Source of the DNA: Bin55 sp965116055
GTDB taxonomy: Bacteria > Pseudomonadota > Gammaproteobacteria > Pseudomonadales > Azotimanducaceae
Assembly (NCBI GenBank): GCA_965116055.1
Contig: OZ220466.1
Coordinates: forward strand, 2,480,001 to 2,544,000
Direction of reading: 5' to 3'
Length of the DNA stretch: 64,000 bases
Shown: positions 19,660-31,000 of the stretch, piece by piece
How positions within the stretch are numbered: position 1 is the first letter of the stretch
Layout of the letters: every line of letters begins with the position of its first letter
Position numbers and translations under genes: made by a program
The notes under the pieces: model-generated
The model's input: only the letters and a program-made list of their open reading frames with translations
What the model was told of the DNA's origin: nothing
Databases searched by the model: none

Positions 19660-20757
19660 TCAAGACTCGTTCCTGCGCAAACTTTTGGCAGCGTCAATCG
19701 TTATCTTCCCGATCAATTCGCTGCGCCACCTACCAAACCAGAGTGGGAACCTGCCTTCAACGAGATATTCTCGGAGAGCAAACAGTAGATCTTTCGATGA
19801 TGCCAGGAGTTCTTCATTCAAATCCAATCGCTGCGCTAGATTCGCGCAACGATTACGTAGCGAAATCACCGTCTTGCGTAGCTCTCGCGGCGGTGGAAAC
19901 TCGCTGTCTCGCGCTGCAGTACAAGCTTTGCGATACAGAGCATGCAAGGTTGATCGATGATGTATTAACTGGCGTTCGGACAGCGCTTTGCCGAGTACTC
20001 GATCATTGAGTCGCGGGGTCGTTGCCAGTTTCACGAGCGCGTCTTTAGCCATGATCCAATTCCTCGGAATATTCAATAATGCGGCCTGATCGGTACGCCA
20101 TGTATCCAACAATTGAAAAAAACACAAGCCTTGTTCGCTCAACTGTAACAATGACTTAGCCTTACTTGATAACGATCTCGGATCGCTGGCGTCACGTCTT
20201 TGCACGCGATCTCGCTCTTCACTATACCACTCGAAACGATTCGAATTCTGCAAATCGCTGCCGAACTGAAGCCACAATGCATTCAAGTAGCAGATATCCA
20301 TCGCCGCGTAGTCCAATTGCACTGCCGCTAAAGGGCGTAGGTCCCACCGTGACCGTTGCATGGTTTTGTCCAACTGGACATCGAAACATTCGGCAACAAC
20401 CTTGGCATAACTGGGCATCTTCCCTGATTTCAAGAAAGCTACTGCCAGTTGCACATCTTCAATGGGGCCTAATTGGACGCGAAACACCTCATTCAAGACA
20501 CCGACATCGTTTTCTGCACTAAAAGCAACGCGTACGACATCACGCGCTTGAAACCAGTTCGCTAACTTTTGAAGTGGCAAGTTGGCTCGAAGGTCAACGA
20601 TGCCGATGCACTTGTTCGTAGCGATCTGCAGCAGCTCCGGTATAGGTTTATATGTCGATTTGTACGTGAATTCCGTATCGAATGCGAACGTTCGCGGCAT
20701 ACATGCCGCGAACTCTGTTAACGCGTACGGCGTATCAATCAACGTATATTCAGGCAT
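19660..20757 (-). CDS. rnd: Ribonuclease D
   Basis: About 365 residues. The start is the ATG at 20755-20757, overlapping the recR stop by 8 bases; the upstream TTG is less likely. The DEDDy 3'-5' exonuclease core shows FDTEF (Asp27, Glu29), an AFSAENDVGVL aspartate and LDYAAMDICYL with the catalytic Tyr and Asp. A C-terminal HRDC-type helical region follows. RNase D trims the 3' ends of tRNA and other stable RNAs in the cytoplasm. It is co-transcribed with recR upstream and ycgN downstream. Confidence 0.93.
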   Translation of the reverse strand: MPEYTLIDTPYALTEFAACMPRTFAFDTEFTYKSTYKPIPELLQIATNKCIGIVDLRANLPLQKLANWFQARDVVRVAFSAENDVGVLNEVFRVQLGPIEDVQLAVAFLKSGKMPSYAKVVAECFDVQLDKTMQRSRWDLRPLAAVQLDYAAMDICYLNALWLQFGSDLQNSNRFEWYSEERDRVQRRDASDPRSLSSKAKSLLQLSEQGLCFFQLLDTWRTDQAALLNIPRNWIMAKDALVKLATTPRLNDRVLGKALSERQLIHHRSTLHALYRKACTAARDSEFPPPRELRKTVISLRNRCANLAQRLDLNEELLASSKDLLFALREYLVEGRFPLWFGRWRSELIGKITIDAAKSLRRNES

Positions 20758-21355
20758 CAAGCTTTACCCGACGCAGAAACGCCTGCGATATGGTACGGCT
20801 ATTTACATAACCTAGCTCACCGCCAACCGGAATACCATGGGCGAGTTGCGTCAACGCAACGTCAGAACCTTCAAGCAATTCACGGATAAAGTGGGTAGTG
20901 GCTTCACCTTCCGCCGTAGCATTCAGTCCAACGATCACTTCGCGAATCTTACCGTTGCGTACTAATGGCAAAAACGCGCCTAGTCCGAGCTCTTCTGGCC
21001 CAACGGCGTCAATCGGGGACAGCAATCCGTGCAACACAAAATAGCGTCCTTTGAAGGTGTCAGTATCTTCGATAGCAACCAAGTCAGATGCGGTTTCGAC
21101 GACGCAGAGTTCCCCGTTCGCCCGCTGTGGGTCGCTGCATAGTTCGCATATTGGCTTATCCGAAAGATTGTGACATCGTTCGCAAGTAGTGACGGTTCGC
21201 ATCGCTTCATGAAGCGACGCGGCGATCGCAATGCCTTCATCGCGGTGTTCCTGCAAGAGGAATAATGTCATTCGAGTGGCGGTTTTACGCCCAACGCCAG
21301 GCAGACACTGTAGCGCGTGGATGACCTGCTCAATTCGCGGTGACAGCGATGCCAC
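20750..21355 (-). CDS. recR: Recombination mediator RecR
   Basis: 201 residues, the normal length. An N-terminal helix-hairpin-helix reads LPGVGRKTATRM. The four-cysteine zinc finger is CERC...CELC (Cys58, 61, 70, 73). A Toprim domain begins LCVVETASDLVAIE, and the C-terminal GELGYVNSRTISQAF ends the protein. With RecF and RecO it loads RecA on gapped DNA. The start codon overlaps the ybaB stop by one base, in the classical dnaX-ybaB-recR order. Confidence 0.97.
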   Translation of the reverse strand: MASLSPRIEQVIHALQCLPGVGRKTATRMTLFLLQEHRDEGIAIAASLHEAMRTVTTCERCHNLSDKPICELCSDPQRANGELCVVETASDLVAIEDTDTFKGRYFVLHGLLSPIDAVGPEELGLGAFLPLVRNGKIREVIVGLNATAEGEATTHFIRELLEGSDVALTQLAHGIPVGGELGYVNSRTISQAFLRRVKLDA

Positions 21356-21714
21356 TAGCGATCGCGTTTATTGAAGGCTTCCGACATCATACGCCCAAGA
21401 TCTAAGTCTTTTGGCATGTTTTTCATGAATGAGGCAAGCATGCGTTTCTTAACAGCGTCTTGATACTTTCCATGCCCGTCATTCACTGCCGCGATAATCA
21501 GTTGCTCAAGATGCCCTACGTTTTCCTTATCCAGCAATAGAGGATCGATATTGATCTTTGTAATCCCACCTTGAGTGCCAATAACAACCCGCACCAGACT
21601 GCCACCGCTGGTCGATTCGATCTCATGTTCAAGTTCCATTGATTCCGCAGGATTACCGTGTGGTAGGGTTGACATGATCCGACCAAGCCATTCATTCAAA
21701 TCTTGCAGATTCAT
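21355..21714 (-). CDS. ybaB: YbaB/EbfC nucleoid-associated protein
   Basis: 119 residues. The central GGSLVRVVIGTQGGITKINIDPLLL and the following AAVNDGHGKYQDAVKK helix match the YbaB fold, a dimeric DNA-binding protein always found between dnaX and recR. The N-terminus (NLQDLNEWLGRIM) is more diverged from the usual NLMKQAQQMQ start. It begins 4 bases after the dnaX stop, so its ribosome site lies within dnaX. Confidence 0.93.
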   Translation of the reverse strand: MNLQDLNEWLGRIMSTLPHGNPAESMELEHEIESTSGGSLVRVVIGTQGGITKINIDPLLLDKENVGHLEQLIIAAVNDGHGKYQDAVKKRMLASFMKNMPKDLDLGRMMSEAFNKRDR

Positions 21715-21718
21715 ACGT

Positions 21719-23173
21719 TCAATCCTTCTTTGATCCCACTGGTTGTATAGGTTCTCCTTCGTCCACTATGGCTTCGGTATGCCAGGTAGCTTTGAAGTCA
21801 GCGTTGAAACGTTTTTTGAAAACTTCGACATACGGAAGCTCGTCATCCGATATAAATACTTGGAAAGCTGCTTGCTCAGCTTGTTTTCGCCGTTCTACCC
21901 GATTGCGTTGCTGCTCAACGCGTTTCGCTTGAAATGTCGCGCGGCCCTCTGCCTTATCTTTGCTCGGCGTTTTCAGGTTCTGTTCGTCTGCTGCTAACGC
22001 TGACCGGTCATGCGTCGTAGGCAAGGATTGAACCGAAGTGGGAGATAATTTTTTATTTGCCACAATCGCTGAAGCGGCCTGTTCATCCGTATCAGCCTTC
22101 ATGACTTTAACGGGTACGAAATCAAGCAAACGTAACATCGTCATTTCGAAGCCAACGCGGGGCTCCGGCGCGTATTGCAGATCCCGTCCACCCATGATCA
22201 AGACCTGATAGGATTGCTGCAACCAAGCAGAATCGCAATCCGCCATAAGATCCTCTAGCACTTCGCCGGGCGATGTGTTCGTCGCCTTGGCCATCGCTAA
22301 GGCGTGCACGCTACGCTCAAGATCGGTTAAGACTTCCTTGAAATCAACACCGCGAATGCCTAATTCCTCCATTGCCGCAACCAAACCGGTCCGGTCGCGT
22401 TTGACCAACGCCGTTAATAACGTCGAGATATCGTTTTGCGGCGCGCAACCAAGCATATCAAGAATGGCGGATTCATGGAGATCGGTGCCACAAAGTGCAA
22501 GCGCTTGATCAGTCAACGACAAGGCATCCCGCATGCTACCTTGACCCATCCGCGCAAGCGTATGAATAGATGCAGTGTCATATGTCACATTTTCAGCGTC
22601 AAGCAATGTCCGCAGATGACGCTCAATCGTCTCGACGGTCATGCTTCGTAGATGGAACTGAATGCAACGCGACCGCACGGTCACCGGAACCTTGTCGGGA
22701 TTCGTCGTAGCAAGCACAAATTTCACGTGCTCAGGTGGTTCTTCGAGCGATTTGAGGAGTGTTTGAAAACTCGAATCGGAAAGCGCGTGTACTTCGTCAA
22801 TGATGTATACCTTGTAGGTACCCATTGACGCGAGATATGAGATATCCTCTAGCAGCTCGCGCGTTTCTTCCACCTTGTTGCGAGACGCGCCATCTACTTC
22901 GAAAAGATCCACGTGCGTTCCATCAGCAATGGCCATGCAATTGGCGCATATACCACAGGGCTGTGAGGTCACGCCTTTCTCGCAGTTTAGGCATTTGGCG
23001 ATGATTCGCGCCAAGGTGGTTTTACCAACGCCTCGGGTACCCGAGAATAAATACGCGTGATGTGGCTGTTTTCGATCGAACGCGTTGGCGAGCGCTTTAA
23101 CTGTTTGAGGTTGGCCGACCACATCATTCAGTGTGCCTGGACGATATTTGCGTGCTAAAACTTGATAGGTCAT
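21719..23173 (-). CDS. dnaX: DNA polymerase III subunit tau/gamma (short form)
   Basis: 484 residues. Walker A is GTRGVGKT (45-52), the zinc-binding cysteines are in CLNCEKG...CGICANC (61-79), Walker B is DEVHALSD, and the arginine finger is in VRSRC. Domains I-III, the clamp-loader ATPase and oligomerisation parts, look complete. The C-terminal part after about residue 375 is short: a charged linker, then a small domain ending DELPYVEVFKKRFNADFKATW. Enterobacterial tau is about 640 residues, so the domain IV-V region that binds DnaB and the polymerase is reduced. It heads the dnaX-ybaB-recR-rnd-ycgN unit. Confidence 0.95.
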   Translation of the reverse strand: MTYQVLARKYRPGTLNDVVGQPQTVKALANAFDRKQPHHAYLFSGTRGVGKTTLARIIAKCLNCEKGVTSQPCGICANCMAIADGTHVDLFEVDGASRNKVEETRELLEDISYLASMGTYKVYIIDEVHALSDSSFQTLLKSLEEPPEHVKFVLATTNPDKVPVTVRSRCIQFHLRSMTVETIERHLRTLLDAENVTYDTASIHTLARMGQGSMRDALSLTDQALALCGTDLHESAILDMLGCAPQNDISTLLTALVKRDRTGLVAAMEELGIRGVDFKEVLTDLERSVHALAMAKATNTSPGEVLEDLMADCDSAWLQQSYQVLIMGGRDLQYAPEPRVGFEMTMLRLLDFVPVKVMKADTDEQAASAIVANKKLSPTSVQSLPTTHDRSALAADEQNLKTPSKDKAEGRATFQAKRVEQQRNRVERRKQAEQAAFQVFISDDELPYVEVFKKRFNADFKATWHTEAIVDEGEPIQPVGSKKD

Positions 23174-23373
23174 GACATCAATTCATTGAATCCTTGGCAA
23201 GCCGGTGTTACCGTCGAAGTCGTTACTTCCATTCAAATGTGGCATAGAAATGCCTACATAAATCGTCCGCGTCAAGCTTACGAACTATACGATTATCGCC
23301 ATTAATGGGTACCGTTGCATCGCGCTATCGTAAGGACAGTTTTAGTAGGATAGCCTAGATCACGTAGCGACCA

Positions 23374-24123
23374 ATGCATCAAAAGCCTTCCATGAACAAA
23401 TGTCGCCAACATCGATTCTTAACCAAACCATTTTCCGTGATCGGCCATCGCGGCGCAGCTGGGCATGCAGCCGAAAATTCGCTCCAAGCGTTTGAAGTTG
23501 CATTTGCGGCACATGTTGACGCTATTGAATGCGATGTCAAATCCATCCACGGTCGGCTTCTGGTATTTCACGACGATAGCGTGGATCGGCTTACCAATGG
23601 AAGCGGTCTGATTGACCGACTCACACAGACCGAAATTGACAACCTACGCCTGAGCAATGGCGAGGGAATCCCTACCTTAGCTGACGTATGGGATATTGTG
23701 CCTCCGAATGTAGGAATCAACATTGAACTAAAAGGGCCAGGCACCGGGTTACCCGTGGCTGAATTCGTTAGATCGCACTCGCATCAATATATTGTTTCCT
23801 CGTTTATCGCTAATGAACTAAAAGCATTCTCAGCGCATACTCCTGAAGTTCCTACAGCCCTCCTAGCCCGTCAATATGACGAAGACATCATAAAAACGGC
23901 TACGGCTCTACACGTGGACAACATCCACATCATTGATTCAGTAGCTACGTCAAAGCATCTTGAAGCAATGGTAGCCGCAGGCTTCACAGTTTACGTATTT
24001 ACGGTCAATAGCCTAAGTAGAGCGTTTGAATTACGAGAGGACGGCGCAACGGCAATCTTTACGGATGTGCCGCAAGAAATCAATCGTACAACAATACCAT
24101 ACGCTTGTGGGCATACTCGGTAG
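23374..24123 (+). CDS. Glycerophosphodiester phosphodiesterase
   Basis: 249 residues of the GDPD TIM-barrel family. The catalytic HRGAAG near residue 25, the metal ligand pair in IECDVK and the second histidine in VFHDD are in place, as is NIELKG further on. It hydrolyses glycerophosphodiesters to glycerol-3-phosphate and an alcohol in the cytoplasm (no signal peptide is seen). The start could also be the second Met seven residues in. It stands alone on the plus strand between two minus-strand operons. Confidence 0.9.
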   Translation: MHQKPSMNKCRQHRFLTKPFSVIGHRGAAGHAAENSLQAFEVAFAAHVDAIECDVKSIHGRLLVFHDDSVDRLTNGSGLIDRLTQTEIDNLRLSNGEGIPTLADVWDIVPPNVGINIELKGPGTGLPVAEFVRSHSHQYIVSSFIANELKAFSAHTPEVPTALLARQYDEDIIKTATALHVDNIHIIDSVATSKHLEAMVAAGFTVYVFTVNSLSRAFELREDGATAIFTDVPQEINRTTIPYACGHTR

Positions 24124-24511
24124 CAATACAAGTCAATCAGAGATCGACCTAAGCTGTAAGCCGCGAGTGGTGAATTAGGCTAACAAGGCCTGCTGCTTTG
24201 AGATTCATAGGCAGACTCTCATTGAAATTGAGTGACAGAGAAATCTATCTTGACTAAATAGCCTATGCAGCACACCCTTCTGTATTCGTATGTCATAGAA
24301 CTTATCTCCGTGCCCAAGCCTCACAGCCCGACTTTCCGCATGAAATTTGGCGAGATGAGCGGCTTCCGCAGTGTTGAGGCTAGCAGAAGAATTCCGTGCA
24401 ACGCTTAACGCCAGGTTTCAGGGTTCTCAACAAGGTGATGGCACTCATGGATATCCACGAATTGAATGACAGCATCAACTCAACCTGTGAAGCATCAAAA
24501 TATCGCCCGGC
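24124..24511. other. Intergenic stretch with no supported feature
   Basis: About 390 bases between the convergent ends of the phosphodiesterase and pspC genes. I see no gene, no clear terminator hairpin with a T-tract, and no repeat. Confidence 0.5.
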
Positions 24512-24985
24512 TCAATATTTCGCCATGTCTGAAAAACCTTTGTCTAAGTCGTACTTCGGCGATGTAACGTAGCGTTCCACGCGTCGCAGACGCAATTCCA
24601 ACTCCCGCACATCCGCGCTCACTACCCTCAATCCAAGTTTTGGACTGCTTCGTATTGACGCGTAGGGAGATTCCGTATTTTCAAAGTCGCCCCGCCGTAC
24701 CCAATCTTCGTCGTCGAGTGACTCCGGCTCCAACAGAATCACCAAGACGACGTAGATAACCAGAGGAATAACCAAGCCACTTGAGAGTGCGATGGCGATA
24801 AATACCAACCGGATGATCCATGGTTCAATCCCTAAGTATTTCGCTATCCCCGCGCAAACACCGCCAAACATGCCGCGATCGGTATCACGGCGCAGGCGTC
24901 TTGAACGATGTCTTCGCCGCATGGTCCGATATGCTTCCGCTACGTCGTCCCAGTCTTCATAGCTTCGGCCTCGCCTAAGTCTCAT
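24512..24985 (-). CDS. pspC: Phage shock protein C
   Basis: About 157 residues. The start is the ATG at 24983-24985, which overlaps the pspB stop as ATGA and follows a GGAGGAG ribosome site inside pspB. The PspC motif RDTDRGMFGGVCAGIAKYLGI is followed by one or two hydrophobic helices (WIIRLVFIAIAL and IPLVIYVVLVILL). The C-terminal tail is charged and predicted helical. PspC is the inner-membrane sensor that, with PspB, recruits PspA away from PspF under membrane stress. Confidence 0.92.
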   Translation of the reverse strand: MRLRRGRSYEDWDDVAEAYRTMRRRHRSRRLRRDTDRGMFGGVCAGIAKYLGIEPWIIRLVFIAIALSSGLVIPLVIYVVLVILLEPESLDDEDWVRRGDFENTESPYASIRSSPKLGLRVVSADVRELELRLRRVERYVTSPKYDLDKGFSDMAKY

Positions 24986-25230
24986 CGCTGCTCCTCCGAT
25001 CGTTTGCGCCAAGTTGGCGTATCGGCATCGAGAATCGCTTCTAATGTCTCAATACGTTGTGCCATGTCCTTCGCTTGGTCCGCCAAGCTATGAAGTTCGT
25101 CGTGATCTTCTTCGGACAACTGTTTTGTCATTTTTTTCTTTGAGTTGTAGTGAAAGATGATCCACAACGGCGCGACGACAACCAGAAAGACAATCGTCGG
25201 TACGAAGAGAAGCACAAACAAAATTTCCAT
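24982..25230 (-). CDS. pspB: Phage shock protein B
   Basis: 82 residues. One N-terminal membrane helix (residues about 3-27, with VAPLWIIFHY at its end) is followed by a basic stretch and a coiled-coil region rich in Glu and Asp. Length and layout match PspB. It lies 27 bases after pspA and overlaps pspC by 4 bases. It works with PspC as the membrane part of the stress switch. Confidence 0.9.
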   Translation of the reverse strand: MEILFVLLFVPTIVFLVVVAPLWIIFHYNSKKKMTKQLSEEDHDELHSLADQAKDMAQRIETLEAILDADTPTWRKRSEEQR

Positions 25231-25257
25231 TTCATGTAATCCTTAAGAAGCTTTCGT

Positions 25258-25938
25258 TTACTCAGAAGCTCCCGAGGGATCTTTTTTCATACGAGATTTG
25301 AGATTGCGCAGTTCCTCATCAAGCATTTCGTCTTCTTGAATTGATTGGAACTCATCACGCAACGACATCGATTTTGATGCCTCAAAACTCTCGATCTCGC
25401 CTTCCAGTTCGTCAATCATGCGCTCGTATTCGTCAAACCCGACCATGATCTCGTCAATATTGTGCTTCGAGAGTTGCCTACGCACGCCGCGCTGTACGCG
25501 AGCGGTCTGCGCCCTTGCGATGATCGAACGTTGCCGTGTCTTAGCTTCCGAGATCTTTTCTTCCAGCGTTGTAATGTCGTTTCGAAGTTTGACTTCGATC
25601 TCTTCCGAAACTTTCAAGTCCCGTTCCAAGTTTTCGATATCTTGTTCACAACGGCGCCGTTCGGCTAAAGCGCCGCGAGCAAGATCGTCACGATCGCGAC
25701 GTATCGCGTATTCGGCCTTCCGCTCCCAGTCCATCGCTTCGGTGCGTTTGGCTTCGAGGTGGCGCTTGATCTCCTTTCGGTCTGCAATCGCCTTAGCTGC
25801 GGTCATCCGCACCTTAACGAGCACATCATTCATCTCGCGAAGAATAAGTCGAACCATTTTCGAAGGGTCTTCAGCCTTATCAAGCATCGCGTGGATGTTG
25901 GCGTTCATAATGTCTGCCATACGCTTAAAAACTTTCAT
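25258..25938 (-). CDS. pspA: Phage shock protein A
   Basis: 226 residues, the normal size. It is almost entirely coiled coil after an amphipathic N-terminus (KVFKRMADIMNANIHAMLDK) and has the conserved DPSKMVRLILREM segment. PspA binds and inhibits PspF in unstressed cells and forms ESCRT-III-like scaffolds on damaged inner membrane. A GAGG ribosome site precedes the ATG. A sigma-54-type promoter lies upstream, divergent from pspF. Confidence 0.95.
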   Translation of the reverse strand: MKVFKRMADIMNANIHAMLDKAEDPSKMVRLILREMNDVLVKVRMTAAKAIADRKEIKRHLEAKRTEAMDWERKAEYAIRRDRDDLARGALAERRRCEQDIENLERDLKVSEEIEVKLRNDITTLEEKISEAKTRQRSIIARAQTARVQRGVRRQLSKHNIDEIMVGFDEYERMIDELEGEIESFEASKSMSLRDEFQSIQEDEMLDEELRNLKSRMKKDPSGASE

Positions 25939-25979
25939 TGATCATCCTCTGTATTGACATGAAGCATGCAGTTTCATAA

Positions 25980-25996
25980 AACACAAAACGTGCCAA
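25980..25996 (-). promoter_or_regulatory. Sigma-54-type promoter of pspABC
   Basis: On the minus strand the sequence reads TTGGCACG, four T, then GTGTT. The -24 element is a perfect match; the -12 element departs from TTGCW but resembles known psp promoters that carry TTGTA. It lies 42-58 bases upstream of the pspA ATG. PspF, encoded divergently, would activate it from sites between here and 26105. Confidence 0.65.
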
Positions 25997-26105
25997 TCTA
26001 TAGAAAGTTATATTTCCCTTTATTTACAAAGGGTTAATCAGTATATGGGGCATTGACATGCATTTTGTCTTGGTAAATTTTGTCACGTTATGATAAATTT
26101 CACAC

Positions 26106-27164
26106 ATGGTTTACGACGCAGACGAATTGATCGGTCAATCGACCGTTTTCTTACATACACTTGATGCAGTTGACGCAGTCGCTGCATTGAACAAACCTGT
26201 CCTGCTCGTCGGCGAACGGGGCACAGGCAAAGAGCTACTCGCTGCAAGATTGCACTACAGGTCACCAAGATGGAACTCGGTATTCCTACAAATGAACTGC
26301 GCCGCGATCAGCGACGATCTGCTGGAGTCCGAACTTTTCGGTCACGAAGCGGGAGCATTCACTGGTGCGGCAAAACGACACATCGGTCGCTTCGAACGTG
26401 CCAATACGGGTACACTATTTCTTGACGAAGTGGCGACGACCGCAACACGCGTACAAGAAAAAATCTTACGGCTCATTGAATATGGGCAATACGAACGACT
26501 CGGTGGCAATGACACACTTGTCGCTGACGTACGTATTGTCGCGGCAACAAATCAGGATCTTGTCGTACTCGCCGATTCCGGGAAGTTTCGTATTGATTTA
26601 TTGGATCGACTTGCATTTGATGTCATTACGATCCCGCCATTGCGCGAGCGTAGAGACGATATTCCTCTGCTCGCGGAGTTTTTTGCGATTAATATGGCAA
26701 CCGAACTGAATCGCGAGTTCTTTCATGGTTTCACCGATGACGCGATGGCTGCATTAATCCATCACGATTGGCCGGGAAACGTTCGCGAACTAAAAAACGT
26801 CGTCGAAAGGGCCGTGTATCGTAACGACGAAAACGAGTCCATGTCGCAGATTGTGTTAGATCCCTTTGAATCACCATTTCGTCCTCAAGCTAGCTTACAC
26901 GCCCCTTCGAAATCCATGCAAGCAGGAGCCATATCTACTCTACACAAACCTCGTTTCCCCGTCGACTTTCGCTCTGAAATTGAGCAAATAGAGATTCATT
27001 GGGTGACGGAAGCGCTAGAAGCCAACCGTTATAATCAAAAGGAGGCGGCCGCAGCGCTTGGACTGAGCTATCATCAATTCCGCCACTACCTGCGTAAATA
27101 TCAACTCGGCTCGGACAAACAGGAAGGACAAGCCACCAACTCGATCAATGTACCAGGCTCATAA
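26106..27164 (+). CDS. pspF: Phage shock transcriptional activator PspF
   Basis: 352 residues. This is a sigma-54 enhancer-binding protein without a receiver domain: the AAA+ core starts at residue 1 with DELIGQS, Walker A is GERGTGKE (36-43), the sigma-54-contacting GAFTGA loop is at 83-88, and WPGNVRELKNVVERAVYR is the conserved sensor II region. A Fis-type helix-turn-helix (KEAAAALGLSYHQFRHYLRKY) ends the protein. It is divergent from pspA and drives the pspABC promoter; PspA restrains it. The ribosome site is weak, consistent with low expression. Confidence 0.95.
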   Translation: MVYDADELIGQSTVFLHTLDAVDAVAALNKPVLLVGERGTGKELLAARLHYRSPRWNSVFLQMNCAAISDDLLESELFGHEAGAFTGAAKRHIGRFERANTGTLFLDEVATTATRVQEKILRLIEYGQYERLGGNDTLVADVRIVAATNQDLVVLADSGKFRIDLLDRLAFDVITIPPLRERRDDIPLLAEFFAINMATELNREFFHGFTDDAMAALIHHDWPGNVRELKNVVERAVYRNDENESMSQIVLDPFESPFRPQASLHAPSKSMQAGAISTLHKPRFPVDFRSEIEQIEIHWVTEALEANRYNQKEAAAALGLSYHQFRHYLRKYQLGSDKQEGQATNSINVPGS

Positions 27165-27307
27165 AATTGAATTCGTGATCTGGCATGGGCTATTAACTAA
27201 CATGATTTCGACGTGTTATTGGACGATAAAACAGTGGATCACAAAATATAGCCTAGGTCAGACTACTATTAATGCCTATCCATGACATTCAGGGGCGATT
27301 TCATTCA

Positions 27308-28043
<736 letters not shown>

Positions 28044-31000
28044 TCACCATTGGGTTCGGATCTCCATGTCGACCCGGTGCTCGGCTGACCCCGGCGAGCC
28101 GGCTTCGGCGCGTTGGCTTGCCCGGATGGTCATGCTGAGGTCGCGCGCGTTGATCACCGGCGCAAGTTGCCAGCCGATGCCGACCGTGCGCGCCCCGGTG
28201 GCGATGCCGTAGGTCACGAGCGGCGTGCCCACGAAGCGGCTGCGGAAGAGCAGCAGACCGTAGCCGGCCTCGACCGTCCGACGGATGCCGTCGGCGCGGT
28301 CCGGACGCCGCGCGGCGAGCGGGTCGTGGTCGAATAACGCATCCAGGCCACCGCGGAACGCGCCGCCGATGTCCTGGCGCAAGGCGAACGTCAGGCCCAG
28401 GGCCGAGTCGGGTCGAGGATCATAGGCCAGCGATGCCGACAACCCCCGGTCCTTCATCGCGCCGTCCTCGTGGGTCAACAGGGCACGCCCGTCAAGGTGG
28501 ATTTCAAGGCCACGGCGCGGGTCATGCCATGCGAATCCGCCACCAAGTTCCACCCCGGTCCCGGTTTCGGCGTCGCCGCGATCGTGACGCGCACCCAACT
28601 CCAGGGTTGGCGTGATGCTGGCGCCGCCGGACAACGCGAACGGGCGACTGCCTTCAAGGCCGAACCGCCATCGTCCGACCCCGGCCGCAGTCCCGGCCAG
28701 TCCATCGGTGCGGGCTGCGGTTGTACGCGTCCACAGGGCATCCGACACCAGGGCCAGTGTCCCGCCGGCGTCGAACGACCACAACTCGCCGCTCGCTCCG
28801 CCAGCCGCCATGGTCCAACCGATGGGCGTTGCCAGGGTCTCGCCGGCGCCAGTCGTCAACGTGATGGCGCCGTCGCCCCGGCCACCGGCACCCCACAGCG
28901 TCAGCCGTGCGGCAGGGCGCCAGGACGCATAGGGGATCGCCGCCGTCAATGCGGCCTCAACCCCGCCGGCCATGCCCGCGCCGCCGCCGTGGTAGCCGCC
29001 ATGACTGCGACTTTGCGCGAAGGCCACGCCGGCCAACCAGTGGTCCCGCGCATAGTCCACGCCCAGCAGCGCCAGGGTGGCCTCGCCGTCGAGCGCGACG
29101 GCACCCGTCTGACCGTCAAAACTGCGCCGTGCCCCGCGGCCCCAGAAACCCAGGCTGCCACGGGTAGGCTCCCCGCGGGCGTAGGTGAAGTGGCTGCCGG
29201 CCAGCAGTTGCCCCAGGCTCGTCCCCGGCGTGCCGCTGCCGAACGCGCCTTCGCCCTGGAAGCCCGAGGCGCGGGCCACATCATCGGTGGGCTTGACGCG
29301 CACGGCGATGCCGTCAAGCGCCGTTTCGGCCACCGTGCGGCCGAAACGGCCGAGCCACGCCCGCGGCAACGGGTCGGCGTTGATGATCGTGCCGATCGCT
29401 TCGCCGTCCGCGATGACGCCGCCGGCAGGATTCGACAACCGGACCGCGAAGGTCTCCCGCCCTTCGTCGTGCGCATCATCGAAAGTCGCGAGGCGGATCG
29501 CCACGTGGGTGATGCCCGGCGGGAACTCGGCCTCGCCGTGCTTGCGGGCAAAATCCACCCCGGCCCGGGCGGTCCCATACGAACCACCCCATACCGGCTC
29601 CCAGGCCACGCGCACGGGGTGCAACGAAGGCGTTGACAAGGTCAGCGCGAACACGAGCTCGTCGCCCTCCGTGGCAGCCGCGTCAGCGATCGCGATCAGC
29701 GGCCGCGCCGGACCACGCTGCGACCCGTGGGTGGGCGATCTTTGCGGCGTCGCCGACACCCGCTCCGAGCGTTCGCCCGGGCCGGCGTCGTTGACGGCCC
29801 GCACCCGGAAACGATAGGCCTTGCCGTTCTTCAAGCCCGATACGGTATGGCGGGTCGTGGTATGGTCGGCGCCGGGCATGGTGAGCCACCCCGAGGCCTG
29901 GCGACTGCCACGGCGAAACCATACCTGCCAGTCGCGGATCGTCGGATCGCCCGGATCCTGCCACGTCAGCGTCACCGCACCATCGCCAGCCTCGGCGGTA
30001 AGTCCCTGCGGACGCGCCGGCGGCGCCAGTTCGGGCGACATCGTCTTGTCGTCTTCGGTCACCGTGACCGTGACCGTCGCCGCGGCCACCCCATCATAGC
30101 CGCCGCCCGCGGGCGTCAGCGTCAGGGTCACGTCCGCGTCGTCCTCCATGTCGGCGTCCTCGCGCACCCATACCCGAACCCATTGCGGCTCGTCCCAGTT
30201 CGTGGTGGTGAAGGTCAGCTTGCCGTAGTTGCTGCCGTCGTCCAGTTGGCCCTGGTGGGTAAACCCCACATCGCCCGCGGACACTGCCACGGTCACCGTG
30301 ACGTCAGCGCTCGGCGCCGCATCCAGCACCACGGTGAAGGCAGCGCCCGCGCCCTCATCCGCCGTCAGGGTCATCGGCACCACCGTGAGGCCCTTGGTCG
30401 TACCCGGGGTCGGCGGGGTCCCGGAGGCGCCATCGTTCAGCGTGCCGTCGGCCGTGGTATCGCTACCGAGCTTGTAGCCGTTATCGTTGCTGTCGTCGCC
30501 CAGCGTCACGGTGTAGGTCTCGGCTCCTTCCGCGGTATCGGTATCGGGGTTGGTCGGAATCGTCACCGTGCCAGTCTTGCCGCCCGTCCCGCCGAAGTTC
30601 GCTCCCAGGACCTGCGTCAGACCGCCAGGCAGGTCGGCGGCGGCAAACCCGCTCGTACCGCGGTCGGCGAAGGTCAGCTTCACCGGCAGCGTCCCGGTCA
30701 GGGTGCGGTTCGAGGTCACTGTCAAACTGATGTCCTCGCCCTCCGCCACCGCCGCCGGGTCAGTTGCCAGGGTCAGCGTCGCCGTGGTGTCCACCACCGT
30801 CACCGTGACATCCGCCGCCGTCACATCGGCGTAGTTGGTGCCCGCCGCCTCCACCGCGTGTTTGAGCGTGATCGTGTAGCCCTCCCAGATATCAGACACG
30901 GGGCCGTACTGGGTCGTCGTTTGCCACTCGTTCCAGTTGTACGGTTCGAACAAGAGGGTGCCGATCTCCAGGTCGTCCCGACCCGCCAGCACGGAGGTGA

